Positions 34,501 to 46,490 of a stretch of DNA of 64,000 nt are shown in pieces. The translations under genes and the position numbers were made by a program. The notes below the pieces were generated by a model that had not been told where the DNA came from, ran no database searches, and saw only the letters and a program-made list of their open reading frames with translations. Where the stretch lies: NCBI GenBank assembly GCA_963576725.1, contig OY755252.1, positions 50,055,394 to 50,119,393 of the forward strand. Reading direction: 5' to 3'. Each line of letters begins with the position of its first letter. Within the stretch, counting starts at the first letter, position 1. The DNA is from Azorinus chamasolen. Its lineage: Eukaryota > Mollusca > Bivalvia > Cardiida > Solecurtidae.

Positions 34501-35658
34501 AAGGGTTAATTAAATGTAGAGTGATACCCCCTAGAGGTATATTTCAACCTGTCTTACCATGTAAAGTCAACAATAAATTGTTGTTTCATCTCTGTCGTTC
34601 CTGTGCTGACATACAACAAGATACACCCTGCTGTCATACCGATGAAGAGCGCGCTTTTACTGGAACGTGGGTGTCGGATGAAGTGAAGAAAGCTTTAGAA
34701 AAGGGATATACAATCGAAAAATTTTACGAAATATGGCACTTCAAGGACATCTCCCTATATGACCCAGACACTAAGACGGGAGGGCTGTTCACAGAATATG
34801 TTAACACCTTTTTAAAGCTCAAACAAGAAGCAAGCGGATGGCCTAAGTGGTGCAAAACTGAACAGGACAAACAGGCCTACATTCATCAATACTACGAAAA
34901 AGAAGGCATTCGCTTGGACTACGGTAATATCAGAAAGAACCCCGGAATGAGAAGTTTGGCTAAACTGATGCTCAATTCGTTTTGGGGGAAAATTCGGACA
35001 GAGGTCCAATATGACCCAAGTAGAACATGTCGATGATCCTTCCATTTATTTTGACAAACTCACGTCAGACAGGGAAGAAGTTACTACAGTGAATTTCGTG
35101 TCTGATGACATTGTTGAACTTCGTTGGAGATATAAAGACGATTTTGTGGACACACAATCAAAAACCAATGTGATTATAGCGGCCTACACCACTGCGCAGG
35201 CTCGCTTGAAGCTGTATTCGTACCTGGAAAAGTTAGGACCTAGGGCCCTGTACACGGATACAGACTCTGTTGTTTTTACTTCAAAACATGGAGAATGGAA
35301 GCCTTCACTTGGAGATTTTCTCGGCGATTTGACTGATGAGGTACCTGATAACACCATACGTACATTTGTGACAGGAGGGCCTAAAAACTACTCTTACCAA
35401 CTCGCTAAACCAGATGAGAGTAAAGTACGAGGGATTACACTGAATCACAAAAACTTGTTAACTGTAAACTTTGAGTGTATCAAACAGTTTGTGACTGAGG
35501 AACCTGACGGAAAATCGACAGTACTGGACTCTCATAAAATCACCAGGGACAGAGATAGTACCAAATTGTTAACCGTAAAACAACACAAGGACTACCGTTT
35601 AGTGTTTGATAAAAGAGTACTGCGGAAGAATTATGTATCATACCCTTACGGTTTTTAG
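31543..35658 (+). pseudogene. Protein-primed DNA polymerase B (Polinton type), right-arm copy, broken
   Basis: Same gene as the left-arm copy, reading away from the centre. The start is the Met at 31543, in ACCATGG context, 11 nt after a TTTTATTCTAG acceptor. Zinc fingers, cysteine-rich region and Exo I/II occur as in the other arm; this copy also keeps Exo III (YCRSDVDIL, about 33730-33756), which the left copy has only beyond its stop codon. Motif A DVTSLYP starts at 34401, motif B LMLNSFWGK ends near 34991, motif C YTDTDS starts near 35251. Breaks: a private extra T at 32162-32166, shared extra bases at 33812-33815 and 34989-34992, and a private 18-bp in-frame deletion near 35418. AATAAA signals at 35681 and 35693 follow the stop. 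Confidence 0.9.
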
Positions 35659-35888
35659 TATGTAACATGTTGACAACTAAAATAAAAGATAAAATAAATA
35701 ATGAAGTGTTTGTTGCTATTTGTCCAGTTACCTGATATAATATAATAAGTGATTGTTGTATATGTGTACACATTGATTTTTATCTTAGCCGTAGATGTTG
35801 CTGGAGGTATGGAGGTAATACACAAAGTAATATTAAAACCTCTTCCAGTCATCATTAATACGGTATAAGCACGGAAAAGAAGGAATGG

Positions 35889-35966
35889 CTCCGTCTAGTA
35901 AGAGGACCTGACCCCTTATGTCCGCTAACATTACTAGATGGGGTATACAAGTCAGCTCTGTATACC
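35889..35966 (-). promoter_or_regulatory. 78-bp structured motif, right-arm outer copy
   Basis: Reverse-complement partner of 16910-16987, 231 bp beyond the polymerase stop, as in the left arm. With 30431-30508 it brackets the polymerase coding exon. Confidence 0.75.
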
Positions 35967-36247
35967 ATACGAATGCCCACTTTAGACGTGCTTTTAACGT
36001 TACCTCGTAAACAATAGTGTTTGAAAATTCTCTCCTCTTTAACATAAAAGAAAATGGTATAGACCCTATTGGAACTCGAATATTCCCTCATTGAAATCAA
36101 AATGGTAAATGTATATAGATTATATAGGGATCTGAAAATTCCCTCCTCCTGAAATTTCCCTCCTCCCAAGTGAAAATGGCTGATTTATATAGAATATATA
36201 GGGAATAGGATGAGGTAATGTGGTCTATAGAGACGTCCATTACTACT

Positions 36248-36253
36248 CACAGG
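36248..36253. repeat. 6-bp target duplication CACAGG, right copy
   Basis: Follows the terminal ACTACT of the element directly and leads back into the interrupted satellite monomer (TTAAATAAAATCGAG). Confidence 0.9.
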
Positions 36254-39200
36254 TTAAATAAAATCGAGTAAAGTTAAATTCTGTCTTAAATTATACCAGA
36301 GGTAGATTAAGTTGGCAGGAGTTGGTCAACATATCATGAACGTGTGTCAAAGTACTATGACAGGGGGTCGCTATTTTTTAAAAATACTGACCGGGGGTCG
36401 ATATTCTTCAGAAAATGTGACCCCCTATGTACAAAATACTTGGGTTCAATCAGTATTGCACGCTTTAGTCATTACAGGATAAACACGGCTGAAATTGCTA
36501 TGACCGGGGGTCAATATATCTGTAAGAATTATGACACAGTTTAAATAAAATCGAGTAAAGTTAAATTCTGTCTTAAATTATACCAGAGGTAGATTAAGTT
36601 GGCAGGAGTGGGTCAACATATCATGAACGTGTGTCAAAGTACTATGACCGGGTCGCTATTTTTTAAAAAATACTGACCGGGGGTCGATATTCTTCAGGAA
36701 ATGTGACCCCCTGTGTACAAAATACTTGGGTTCAGTTAGCAAGGCGCGCATTAGCCATGATATGACAAACAGGGCTGAAATTGCTCTGACCAGGGATCAT
36801 GACATCTGTAATTATGACCAAAGTTAAATAGTTTACGAGTAAAGTTAAACCCTTTCTTTAAATTATACAGGAGGTAGATTAAAGTCGCGGGAACTGTTCA
36901 ACATATCATGAACGTGTGTCAAAGTACTATGACCGGGGGTCGCTATATTTTAAAAAATACTGACCGGGGGTCGATATTCTTCAGAAAATGTGACCCCCTA
37001 TGCACACAATACTTGGGTTCAATTAGGATTGCGCTTTAGTCATTACAGTATAAACACGGCTGAAATTGCTATGACCGGGGGTCACTACATCTGTAAGAAT
37101 TATGACCAACGTTAAATAAAATCGAGTAAAGTTAAATTCTGTCTTAAATTATACCAGAGGTAGATTAAGTTGGCAGGAGTTGGTCAACATATCATGAACG
37201 TGTGTCAAAGTTCTATGACCGGGGTCGCTATTTTTTTAAAAATACTGACCGGGGGTCGATATTCTTCAAAAAATGTGACCCCCTGTGTACAAAATACTCG
37301 GGTTCAGTTAGCAAGGCGCGCATTAGCCATGATATGACAAACAGGGCTGAAATTGCTCTGACCGGGGATCATGACATCTGTAATTATGACCAAAGTTAAA
37401 TAGTTTACGAGTAAAGTTAAACCCTTTCTTTCAATTATACAGGAGGTAAATTAAAGTCGCGGGAACTGTTCAACATATCATGAACGTGTGTCAAAGTACT
37501 ATGACCGGGGGTCGCTATTTTTTAAAAAATACTGACCGGGGGTCGATATTCTTCAGAAAATGTGACCCCCTATGCACACAATACTTGGGTTCAATTAGGA
37601 TTGCGCTTTAGTCATTACAGTATAAACACGGCTGAAATTGCTATGACCAGGGGTCACTACATCTGTAAGAATTATGACCAACGTTAAATAAAATCGAGTA
37701 AAGTTAAATTCTGTCTTAAATTATACCAGAGGTAGATTAAGTTGGCAGGAGTTGGTCAACATATCATGAACGTGTGTCAAAGTTCTATGACCGGGGTCGC
37801 TATTTTTTAAAAAATACTGACCGGGGGTCGATATTCTTCAAAAAATGTGACCCCCTGTGTACAAAATACTCGGGTTCAGTTAGCAAGGCGCGCATTAGCC
37901 ATGATATGACAAACAGGGCTGAAATTGCATTGACCGGGGATCATGACATCTGTAATTATGACCAAAGTTAAATAGTTTACGAGTAAAGTTAAACCCTTTC
38001 TTTAAATTATACAGGAGGTAGATTAAAGTCGCGGGAACTGTTCAACATATCATGAACGTGTGTCAAAGCACTATGACCGGGGTCGCTATTTTTTAAAAAA
38101 TACTGACCGGGGGTCGATATTCTTCAGAAAATGTGACCCCTTATGCACAAAATACTTAGGTTCAATCAGTATTGCGCGCTTTAGTCATTACATGATAAAC
38201 ACGGCTGAAATTGCTATGACCGGGGTCACTACATCTGTAAGAATTATGACACAGATTAAATAAAATCGGGTAAAGTTAAATTCTGTCTTAAATTATACCA
38301 GAGGTAGATTAAGTTGGCAGGAGTTGGTCAACATATCATGAACGTGTGTCAAAGTACTATGACAGGGGGTCGCTATTTTTTAAAAATACTGACCGGGGGT
38401 CGATATTCTTCAGAAAATGTGACCCCCTATGTACAAAATACTTGGGTTCAATCAGTATTGCACGCTTTAGTCATTACAGGATAAACACGGCTGAAATTGC
38501 TATGACCGGGGGTCAATACATCTGTAAGAATTATGACACAGGTTAAATAAAATCGAGTAAAGTTAAATTCTGTCTTAAATTATACCAGAGGTAGATTAAG
38601 TTGGCAGGAGTTGGTCAACATATCATGAACGTGTGTCAAAGTACTATGACCGGGTCGCTATTTTTTAAAAAATACTGACCGGGGGTCGATATTCTTCAGG
38701 AAATGTGACCCCCTGTGTACAAAATACTTGGGTTCAGTTAGCAAGGCGCGCATTAGCCATGATATGCCAAACCGGGCTGAAATTGCTCTGACCGGGGATC
38801 ATGACATCTGTAATTATGACCAAAGTTAAATAGTTTACGAGTAAAGTTAAACCCTTTCTTTCAATTATACAGGAGGTAAATTAAAGTCGCGGGAACTGTT
38901 CAACATATCATGAACGTGTGTCAAAGTACTATGACCGGGGGTCGCTATTTTTTAAAAAATACTGACCGGGGGTCGATATTCTTCAGAAAATGTGACCCCC
39001 TATGCACACAATACTTGGGTTCAATTAGGATTGCGCTTTAGTCATTACAGTATAAACACGGCTGAAATTGCTATGACCGGGGGTCACTACATCTGTAAGA
39101 ATTATGACCAACGTTAAATAAAATCGAGTAAAGTTAAATTCTGTCTTAAATTATACCAGAGGTAGATTAAGTTGGCAGGAGTTGGTCAACATATCATGAA

Positions 39201-42200
39201 CGTGTGTCAAAGTTCTATGACCGGGGTCGCTATTTTTTTTAAAAATACTGACCGGGGGTCGATATTCTTCAAAAAATGTGACCCCCTGTGTACAAAATAC
39301 TCGGGTTCAGTTAGCAAGGCGCGCATTAGCCATGATATGACAAACAGGGCTGAAATTGCATTGACCGGGGATCATGACATCTGTAATTATGACCAAAGTT
39401 AAATAGTTTACGAGTAAAGTTAAACCCTTTCTTTAAATTATACAGGAGGTAGATTAAAGTCGCGGGAACTGTTCAACATATCATGAACGTGTGTCAAAGC
39501 ACTATGACCGGGGTCGCTATTTTTTAAAAAATACTGACCGGGGTCGATATTCTTCAGAAAATGTGACCCCTTATGCACAAAATACTTAGGTTCAATCAGT
39601 ATTGCGCGCTTTAGTCATTACAGGATAAACACGGCTGAAATTGCTATGACCGGGGTCACTACATCTGTAAGAATTATGACACAGATTAAATAAAATCGGG
39701 TAAAGTTAAATTCTGTCTTAAATTATACCAGAGGTAGATTAAGTTGGCAGGAGTTGGTCAACATATCATGAACGTGTGTCAAAGTACTATGACAGGGGGT
39801 CGCTATTTTTTAAAAATACTGACCGGGGGTCGATATTCTTCAGAAAATGTGACCCCCTATGTACAAAATACTTGGGTTCAATCAGTATTGCACGCTTTAG
39901 TCATTACAGGATAAACACGGCTGAAATTGCTATGACCGGGGGTCAATACATCTGTAAGAATTATGACACAGGTTAAATAAAATCGAGTAAAGTTAAATTC
40001 TGTCTTAAATTATACCAGAGGTAGATTAAGTTGGCAGGAGTTGGTCAACATATCATGAACGTGTGTCAAAGTACTATGACCGGGTCGCTATTTTTTAAAA
40101 AATACTGACCGGGGGTCGATATTCTTCAGGAAATGTGACCCCCTGTGTACAAAATACTTGGGTTCAGTTAGCAAGGCGCGCATTAGCCATGATATGCCAA
40201 ACCGGGCTGAAATTGCTCTGACCGGGGATCATGACATCTGTAATTATGACCAAAGTTAAATAGTTTACGAGTAAAGTTAAACCCTTTCTTTCAATTATAC
40301 AGGAGGTAAATTAAAGTCGCGGGAACTGTTCAACATATCATGAACGTGTGTCAAAGTACTATGACCGGGGGTCGCTATTTTTTAAAAAATACTGACCGGG
40401 GGTCGATATTCTTCAGAAAATGTGACCCCCTATGCACACAATACTTGGGTTCAATTAGGATTGCGCTTTAGTCATTACAGTATAAACACGGCTGAAATTG
40501 CTATGACCGGGGGTCACTACATCTGTAAGAATTATGACCAACGTTAAATAAAATCGAGTAAAGTTAAATTCTGTCTTAAATTATACCAGAGGTAGATTAA
40601 GTTGGCAGGAGTTGGTCAACATATCATGAACGTGTGTCAAAGTTCTATGACCGGGGTCGCTATTTTTTTTAAAAATACTGACCGGGGGTCGATATTCTTC
40701 AAAAAATGTGACCCCCTGTGTACAAAATACTCGGGTTCAGTTAGCAAGGCGCGCATTAGCCATGATATGACAAACAGGGCTGAAATTGCATTGACCGGGG
40801 ATCATGACATCTGTAATTATGACCAAAGTTAAATAGTTTACGAGTAAAGTTAAACCCTTTCTTTAAATTATACAGGAGGTAGATTAAAGTCGCGGGAACT
40901 GTTCAACATATCATGAACGTGTGTCAAAGCACTATGACCGGGGTCGCTATTTTTTAAAAAATACTGACCGGGGTCGATATTCTTCAGAAAATGTGACCCC
41001 TTATGCACAAAATACTTAGGTTCAATCAGTATTGCGCGCTTTAGTCATTACAGGATAAACACGGCTGAAATTGCTATGACCGGGGTCACTACATCTGTAA
41101 GAATTATGACACAGATTAAATAAAATCGGGTAAAGTTAAATTCTGTCTTAAATTATACCAGAGGTAGATTAAGTTGGCAGGAGTTGGTCAACATATCATG
41201 AACGTGTGTCAAAGTACTATGACAGGGGGTCGCTATTTTTTAAAAATACTGACCGGGGGTCGATATTCTTCAGAAAATGTGACCCCCTATGTACAAAATA
41301 CTTGGGTTCAATCAGTATTGCACGCTTTAGTCATTACAGGATAAACACGGCTGAAATTGCTATGACCGGGGGTCAATACATCTGTAAGAATTATGACACA
41401 GGTTAAATAAAATCGAGTAAAGTTAAATTCTGTCTTAAATTATACCAGAGGTAGATTAAGTTGGCAGGAGTTGGTCAACATATCATGAACGTGTGTCAAA
41501 GTACTATGACCGGGTCGCTATTTTTTAAAAAATACTGACCGGGGGTCGATATTCTTCAGGAAATGTGACCCCCTGTGTACAAAATACTTGGGTTCAGTTA
41601 GCAAGGCGCGCATTAGCCATGATATGCCAAACCGGGCTGAAATTGCTCTGACCGGGGATCATGACATCTGTAATTATGACCAAAGTTAAATAGTTTACGA
41701 GTAAAGTTAAACCCTTTCTTTCAATTATACAGGAGGTAAATTAAAGTCGCGGGAACTGTTCAACATATCATGAACGTGTGTCAAAGTACTATGACCGGGG
41801 GTCGCTATTTTTTAAAAAATACTGACCGGGGGTCGATATTCTTCAGAAAATGTGACCCCCTATGCACACAATACTTGGGTTCAATTAGGATTGCGCTTTA
41901 GTCATTACAGTATAAACACGGCTGAAATTGCTATGACCGGGGGTCACTACATCTGTAAGAATTATGACCAACGTTAAATAAAATCGAGTAAAGTTAAATT
42001 CTGTCTTAAATTATACCAGAGGTAGATTAAGTTGGCAGGAGTTGGTCAACATATCATGAACGTGTGTCAAAGTTCTATGACCGGGGTCGCTATTTTTTTT
42101 AAAAATACTGACCGGGGGTCGATATTCTTCAAAAAATGTGACCCCCTGTGTACAAAATACTCGGGTTCAGTTAGCAAGGCGCGCATTAGCCATGATATGA

Positions 42201-42900
42201 CAAACAGGGCTGAAATTGCATTGACCGGGGATCATGACATCTGTAATTATGACCAAAGTTAAATAGTTTACGAGTAAAGTTAAACCCTTTCTTTAAATTA
42301 TACAGGAGGTAGATTAAAGTCGCGGGAACTGTTCAACATATCATGAACGTGTGTCAAAGTACTATGACCGGGGGTCGCTATTTTTCAAAAAATACTGACC
42401 GGGGGTCGATATTCTTCAGAAAATGTGACCCCCTATGCACACAATACTTGGGTTCAATTAGGATTGCGCTTTAGTCATTACAGTATAAACACGGCTGAAA
42501 TTGCTATGACCGGGGGTCACTACATCTGTAAGAATTATGACCAACGTTAAATAAAATCGAGTAAAGTTAAACTCTTTCCTAAATTATACTGGCGGTAGAT
42601 TAAGTTCGCGGGAGTTGATCAACATATCACGAACGTGTGTCAAAGCACTATGACCGGGGGTCGATATTTTTTTATAAGATACTGACCGGGGGTCGATGTT
42701 CTTTCAGAAAATGTGACCCCTATGAACAAAATACTTGGGTTCAATTAGCAGTGCGCGCTTTAGTCATGATATAATAAACGCTGCTCAAATTGCTATGACC
42801 GGGGGTCACTTCATCTATAATAATAATGACCAAGGTTATTTTTTTTCGAGTAAAGTTTAACTTTCTTTTATTATACTGGAGATTGATTAAAAAGCACTAT
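36254..42900 (+). repeat. 286-bp satellite array, right part, with 1430-bp higher-order repeat
   Basis: About 23 monomers of about 286 bp in the same orientation as the left array. From roughly 37.5 to 42.3 kb, five-monomer blocks of 1430 bp recur almost unchanged: the same variant starts at 38346, 39776 and 41206, and another at 39172, 40602 and 42032. Monomers inside a block differ more from each other than from their counterparts 1430 bp away. The last monomers after about 42540 are degenerate. Confidence 0.92.
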
Positions 42901-43472
42901 GACCGGGGGTTGCCCTTTTTTAAGAATATTGACCAGGGTCGATATTCTTCAGTAAAAGTGCCCCCTTTCTAAATAATACATTTGTTCTAATGCACGTTGT
43001 GCACATTGGTCAGTGATAAAAAGGGCTCAAATGCTATGACCGTGCGGTCACTAGGTAGGTAGGTAGGGTAGGGTAGGGTAGGGTAGGGTAGGGTAGGTAA
43101 GTAGGTAGATAGTAGTATTTAAAATAGTAGTAGTATAGGTAGTAGTAGCAGTAGTATAGGTAGTGGAAGTAGTATAGGTTGAATGTAGTAGGCAATAGCA
43201 GAAGTAGTACTAGGAAGTAGGAATAGTAATAGTAGCAGTTGTAGCAGCAGCAGCGGCACTAGTAGGTGGATGGGTTTGTGGGTGGTTGGGTTTGTGCTTG
43301 AGTGGGTGGCTGGGTTTTGGGTGGCTGGGTTTTTTATTGGGTATGTGTGAAGGTAGGTAGGTAATAGGAGGAGGTATAGGAGTAGTAGTAGGAGGAGCAG
43401 TATGTGTAGTTGTGGGATTAATAGTAGTAGTAGTAGTTGTAGTAGTGGTAGTAGTAGTAGTAGCGGTAATTA

Positions 43473-43516
<44 letters not shown>

Positions 43517-43530
43517 ACGGTGGTGGTGGT
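42901..43530. repeat. Degenerate satellite edge, then (GGGTA)n and (GTA)n microsatellites
   Basis: A decayed monomer is followed at about 43050-43100 by GGTAG/GGGTA repeats. Then come long imperfect (AGT)n and (AGG)n runs to about 43515, including a long uninterrupted AGT run. Long frames of poly-Thr, Ser or Val here are microsatellite artefacts. Confidence 0.9.
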
Positions 43531-44274
43531 GGTAGACGAAGCAAACACAACAACAACAAAAAAAATTATTTCCCACTTCGCTAAAATAATTCAAAAGGCA
43601 TGATGTCGAACACGTATGTTGCCTCACTTCGATGAGACTTATTTCAATTAATTTCAATAGGTGATAAATTACAAATGTATTCAAAATATGGATATGATAT
43701 ATGGCATTGCACACAGCATTGACCATACAAAAATCCACTGCAAAATGAAGTTTTGTTTAGTTTTACAGTGACTGACACAATGTTCCATCCATGAAATTTT
43801 AAGTTAGAACTAAGATTATTGAAATTTTAACAGCTATTTACGTTTTGTAAAGTGTCAGATAGAAGTCAATACAACATTTTACAATTCATTAAGTGATCTC
43901 TTCATATATACATGTGTTCCTACGTGCGTGTGAGTGTGTGCGTGAGTGTTTGTGTGCTTGCATGTATGAGAGTGTTTCGAAGTGTATGTGCAAGTATCGG
44001 TATATGTGCGTGCGTGCGTTCATATGTGTACCGGTATGTGTGCGTACTTGCGTTCGTGTGTGTATTTGTTTATGTACATGCGTGTTGTGTGTGTGTGCGT
44101 GCGTGCGTGCGGGCGTATGTTTTGTTGAAACAAAGACAGGGAGTCACTATTCTATGGGGGGTCACAATTCTTCGTAAGGGGTCAGTTTTCTTCGTGTGCA
44201 GGGGTCGTAATATTATGACCGGGGGTCAAAATACTATGACCGGGGGGTCACTATTTTTTAAAAAATACTGACCG
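43531..44274. other. Non-coding, with GT/GC simple repeat and satellite fragments
   Basis: Unique-looking AT-rich DNA to about 43900, then a TGTG/CGTG-rich tract at about 43915-44115, then degenerate satellite core pieces (GACCGGGGGTCAAAATACTA) up to the right inverted terminus. No gene. Confidence 0.7.
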
Positions 44275-44314
44275 GGGGTCAGTATTCTATGGGGGTCACT
44301 TTACTTCGTTACAC
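44275..44314 (-). repeat. Right 40-bp terminal inverted repeat of the satellite block
   Basis: Exact reverse complement of 14541-14580, followed shortly by a C-rich run. Confidence 0.8.
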
Positions 44315-45336
44315 CGGCGTACATCCCCTCCCCCCAAAAAATATATATTACCCAAACAAACTTTTTTAGTAATATTTTTTATCTATACTATTAAAATTCA
44401 ATCTGATTTTTTTTATTTCCATCACCCAATTACGCTATTTTTCAACATGTATTACAAACACACTATTTAGTTATGTTATCAAACATAAAAATATACACCC
44501 CTCCAAAAAATATTCTACCCCCCCCCCCTCCCCATTCCAAAAAATTCTACGCCCACCTAATCTGAAATCCTGGATCCGCAGCTGATATATATAATATGCA
44601 AACATCCAAGTCCGTGTAAATAATAACATCCGTCTACTTGGAGCGTTGAACAGTGTTGCATATATGTTGTATAGATATTTGAAAATGGTACTGTGCCGGT
44701 CTGTGAGATCAGAGACACCATTATGAAACATTACATGCTGGTGAGTTGGCAGAGGGGCGCTTCCGTAACTTTGGTTCTCCGACTGTGAGCACGTAGATGA
44801 CTTAGTAAAAATGGCGGTGAAAACATCACCAAATGCGCGAATAAACTGTCATGGACAGATTAATTATTGAAGTGTTTGGGCAACAAATACTAAAAGAGAA
44901 ACAAAGCCCCCAAAAATATACTCGGAATACTCAACAATTGTCCCCAAACTTGGAAGGTCTTTTTCCCTCTAGTTTTAGATGGACTATTTCTGTATGTAGG
45001 TGAATTTCTCTGTTTGTGTCCAAACTGCTGATATTAATGCTTTTTCGATGTCAAATAACACAACTTCTACGAGTCAATATGTACGTTGTGTCGTATTTAC
45101 GGCAAATCAGATAAAACATCACATCGAGGTCGTTCTTTTAGTAGGTAGTTTATTCGGTATCCTCCATATAAGAAGAGCAAAACATATATACATGTACACA
45201 AACATTTGGTATATACAAACTATTATGAAAGAGCATTTATATACGATGCTTTACAAGCAACGGTACCAAACACTTTAACGATTCTCCTGACCGTTAAATC
45301 CCTTTACCCGATGGGTATTCATGTATCTAACATTAT
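44315..45336. other. Non-coding stretch
   Basis: C-runs near 44517-44530. A repeat fragment reading, on the minus strand, CTGCGGATCCAGGATTTC lies at about 44563-44582. The rest is anonymous. No gene recognised. Confidence 0.5.
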
Positions 45337-45563
45337 CAATGGAAAAGTAGTAAAGTCAAGCAGGCAAAGCCACATGCAAGACGCAACCACCACCAAAACA
45401 CCGATAGACAGCATGACACACACACACACAACCACACACCCAAACGCACACGCACACACACGAAATGAACACAGAAAACACCAAAAGACACACAAGAACC
45501 AGGGACAAACGTTCCACAACATGAACAAACCACAAGCACAAAGACGCAATGCAAACAAAAAGT
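45337..45563 (-). mobile_element. Retroelement 3' end, same family as 27873-29010
   Basis: Reverse-complement match to the GT-rich terminal part of the insertion at about 28790-29006 (minus sense GCTTGACTTTACTACTTTTC). Truncated before the AAACCGGTTT signature. Confidence 0.7.
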
Positions 45564-46200
45564 AAAGTTTCCGTATAAATATAATGTAACACCATAACTG
45601 GTAACTGGCAATAGTAAATACATATCTATATAAGTGTAACAACAACCAGATCAGACTCTGACCAGATGATTCTTGCAGGAATCGTTAGATCTTGATCTGC
45701 TCTGTTTATGATGCCATTAAGAGGCACTTCTCCGATGAACAAGTCAAAACAACACATATCTAAAACTAGCCCGAGTGAAACCCAGTCAACCTTTTCCTAC
45801 GAAACGAAATTAGGAAAAGGGGGATAGGTCAACGAGTTATTCTACCCAAACAATTATACCGTTGTACTTAAGTCAGGCGTTACCTGCTACTGATTATTTT
45901 ATAATGTGAACTTTTCAAGGGAATTTATGGTTTAGATAAAATAAACCTGTATAATCAGATAATCAGATCAAGTGAGTTTTTATCTGCAACAATTGTTGTC
46001 TGCTTCAAAATAGAATTTCTCTCATTTCTTTGCAAATGTATGGTTAAAGTGTCAAACAGTTTGGATTATGATGAGACATCGCACTATGCGGCGCCTCTTC
46101 TGGATTCAACTATTTGCACCATATGTTAGCAGTACTCAATATTGTAGGCTATTGGCTCAATGACCAGGGGAGTAAATGTACAGTCGGTCTGTCCGTCACA
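45564..46200. other. Non-coding with dispersed hairpin-repeat fragments
   Basis: A copy of the GATCAGAC...TCTGCTCTGTTT family lies at about 45647-45712; a fragment of the second family lies at about 46068-46125. No gene. Confidence 0.55.
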
Positions 46201-46490
46201 CTTTCTTTTTTTGGCCGTCATTTCTAAACTAATCATTATAGAGCTTTCAAATTTAAAACGTGTCTTCCTCTCATTGAGAACCATTGATGTAACTAAGGTC
46301 TATTACTCTGCATGCTATATCTTTTGAGTTATCCCCTTTTGTTCACACTTTCATTTTTGGCTGTCAGTCCTAAGCTTATCATTATAGAGCTTTCAAAATT
46401 CACATACGTCTTCCTCTCATTGTGGACCATTGATGTAACTAAGGTCCATCACTCTGCATGCAATACTTTTTAGTTATCCCCCTTTGTTCT
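46201..46490. repeat. Tandem dimer of about 144-bp unit
   Basis: Two copies of a unit with AATCATTATAGAGCTTTCAA, GTCTTCCTCTCATTG and CCATTGATGTAACTAAGGTC, preceded by GTCTGTCCGTCACAC. Resembles the tandem-repeat elements at 29060 and 48451 in style. Confidence 0.7.

Larger units (their letters stand above)
16629..36247. mobile_element. Giant palindromic Polinton/Maverick-like element, 19.6 kb
   Basis: The ends are perfect inverted repeats (AGTAGTAATGGACGTCTCTA and complement) with AG...CT termini and a 6-bp target duplication, the hallmarks of Polintons/Mavericks (established knowledge). Ordinary Polintons have inverted repeats of some hundred bp; here nearly the whole element is inverted repeat. 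The left arm (16629 to about 25647) matches the right arm (about 25683 to 36247) in reverse complement, at about 99% where I compared them. Exceptions are later insertions: 24571-24966 in the left arm, 27873-29010 and 29060-30328 in the right arm, and a different copy number of the central repeat. Each arm holds one DNA polymerase gene reading outward. No retrovirus-like integrase, packaging ATPase, maturation protease or capsid frame is visible in either arm. Private insertions and substitutions argue against an assembly fold-back artefact. Confidence 0.85.

Noticed and set aside
16629..36247. Palindrome as an assembly or fold-back read artefact
   Set aside because: The arms differ by private substitutions, an 18-bp deletion, different repeat numbers and three arm-specific insertions, and both outer ends join satellite with a matching target duplication.
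15539..42262. Recurrent 64-76-codon frames in the 286-bp satellite as a gene family
   Set aside because: They repeat only because the monomer repeats; flanking control signals and family resemblance are absent and variants shift frame freely.
43050..43100. GGGTA repeats as telomeric DNA
   Set aside because: The unit is not the metazoan TTAGGG, the tract is about 50 bp and lies among other microsatellites.
43210..43738. Poly-Thr, poly-Ser, poly-Val and poly-Tyr frames
   Set aside because: Produced by the AGT microsatellite read in different frames.
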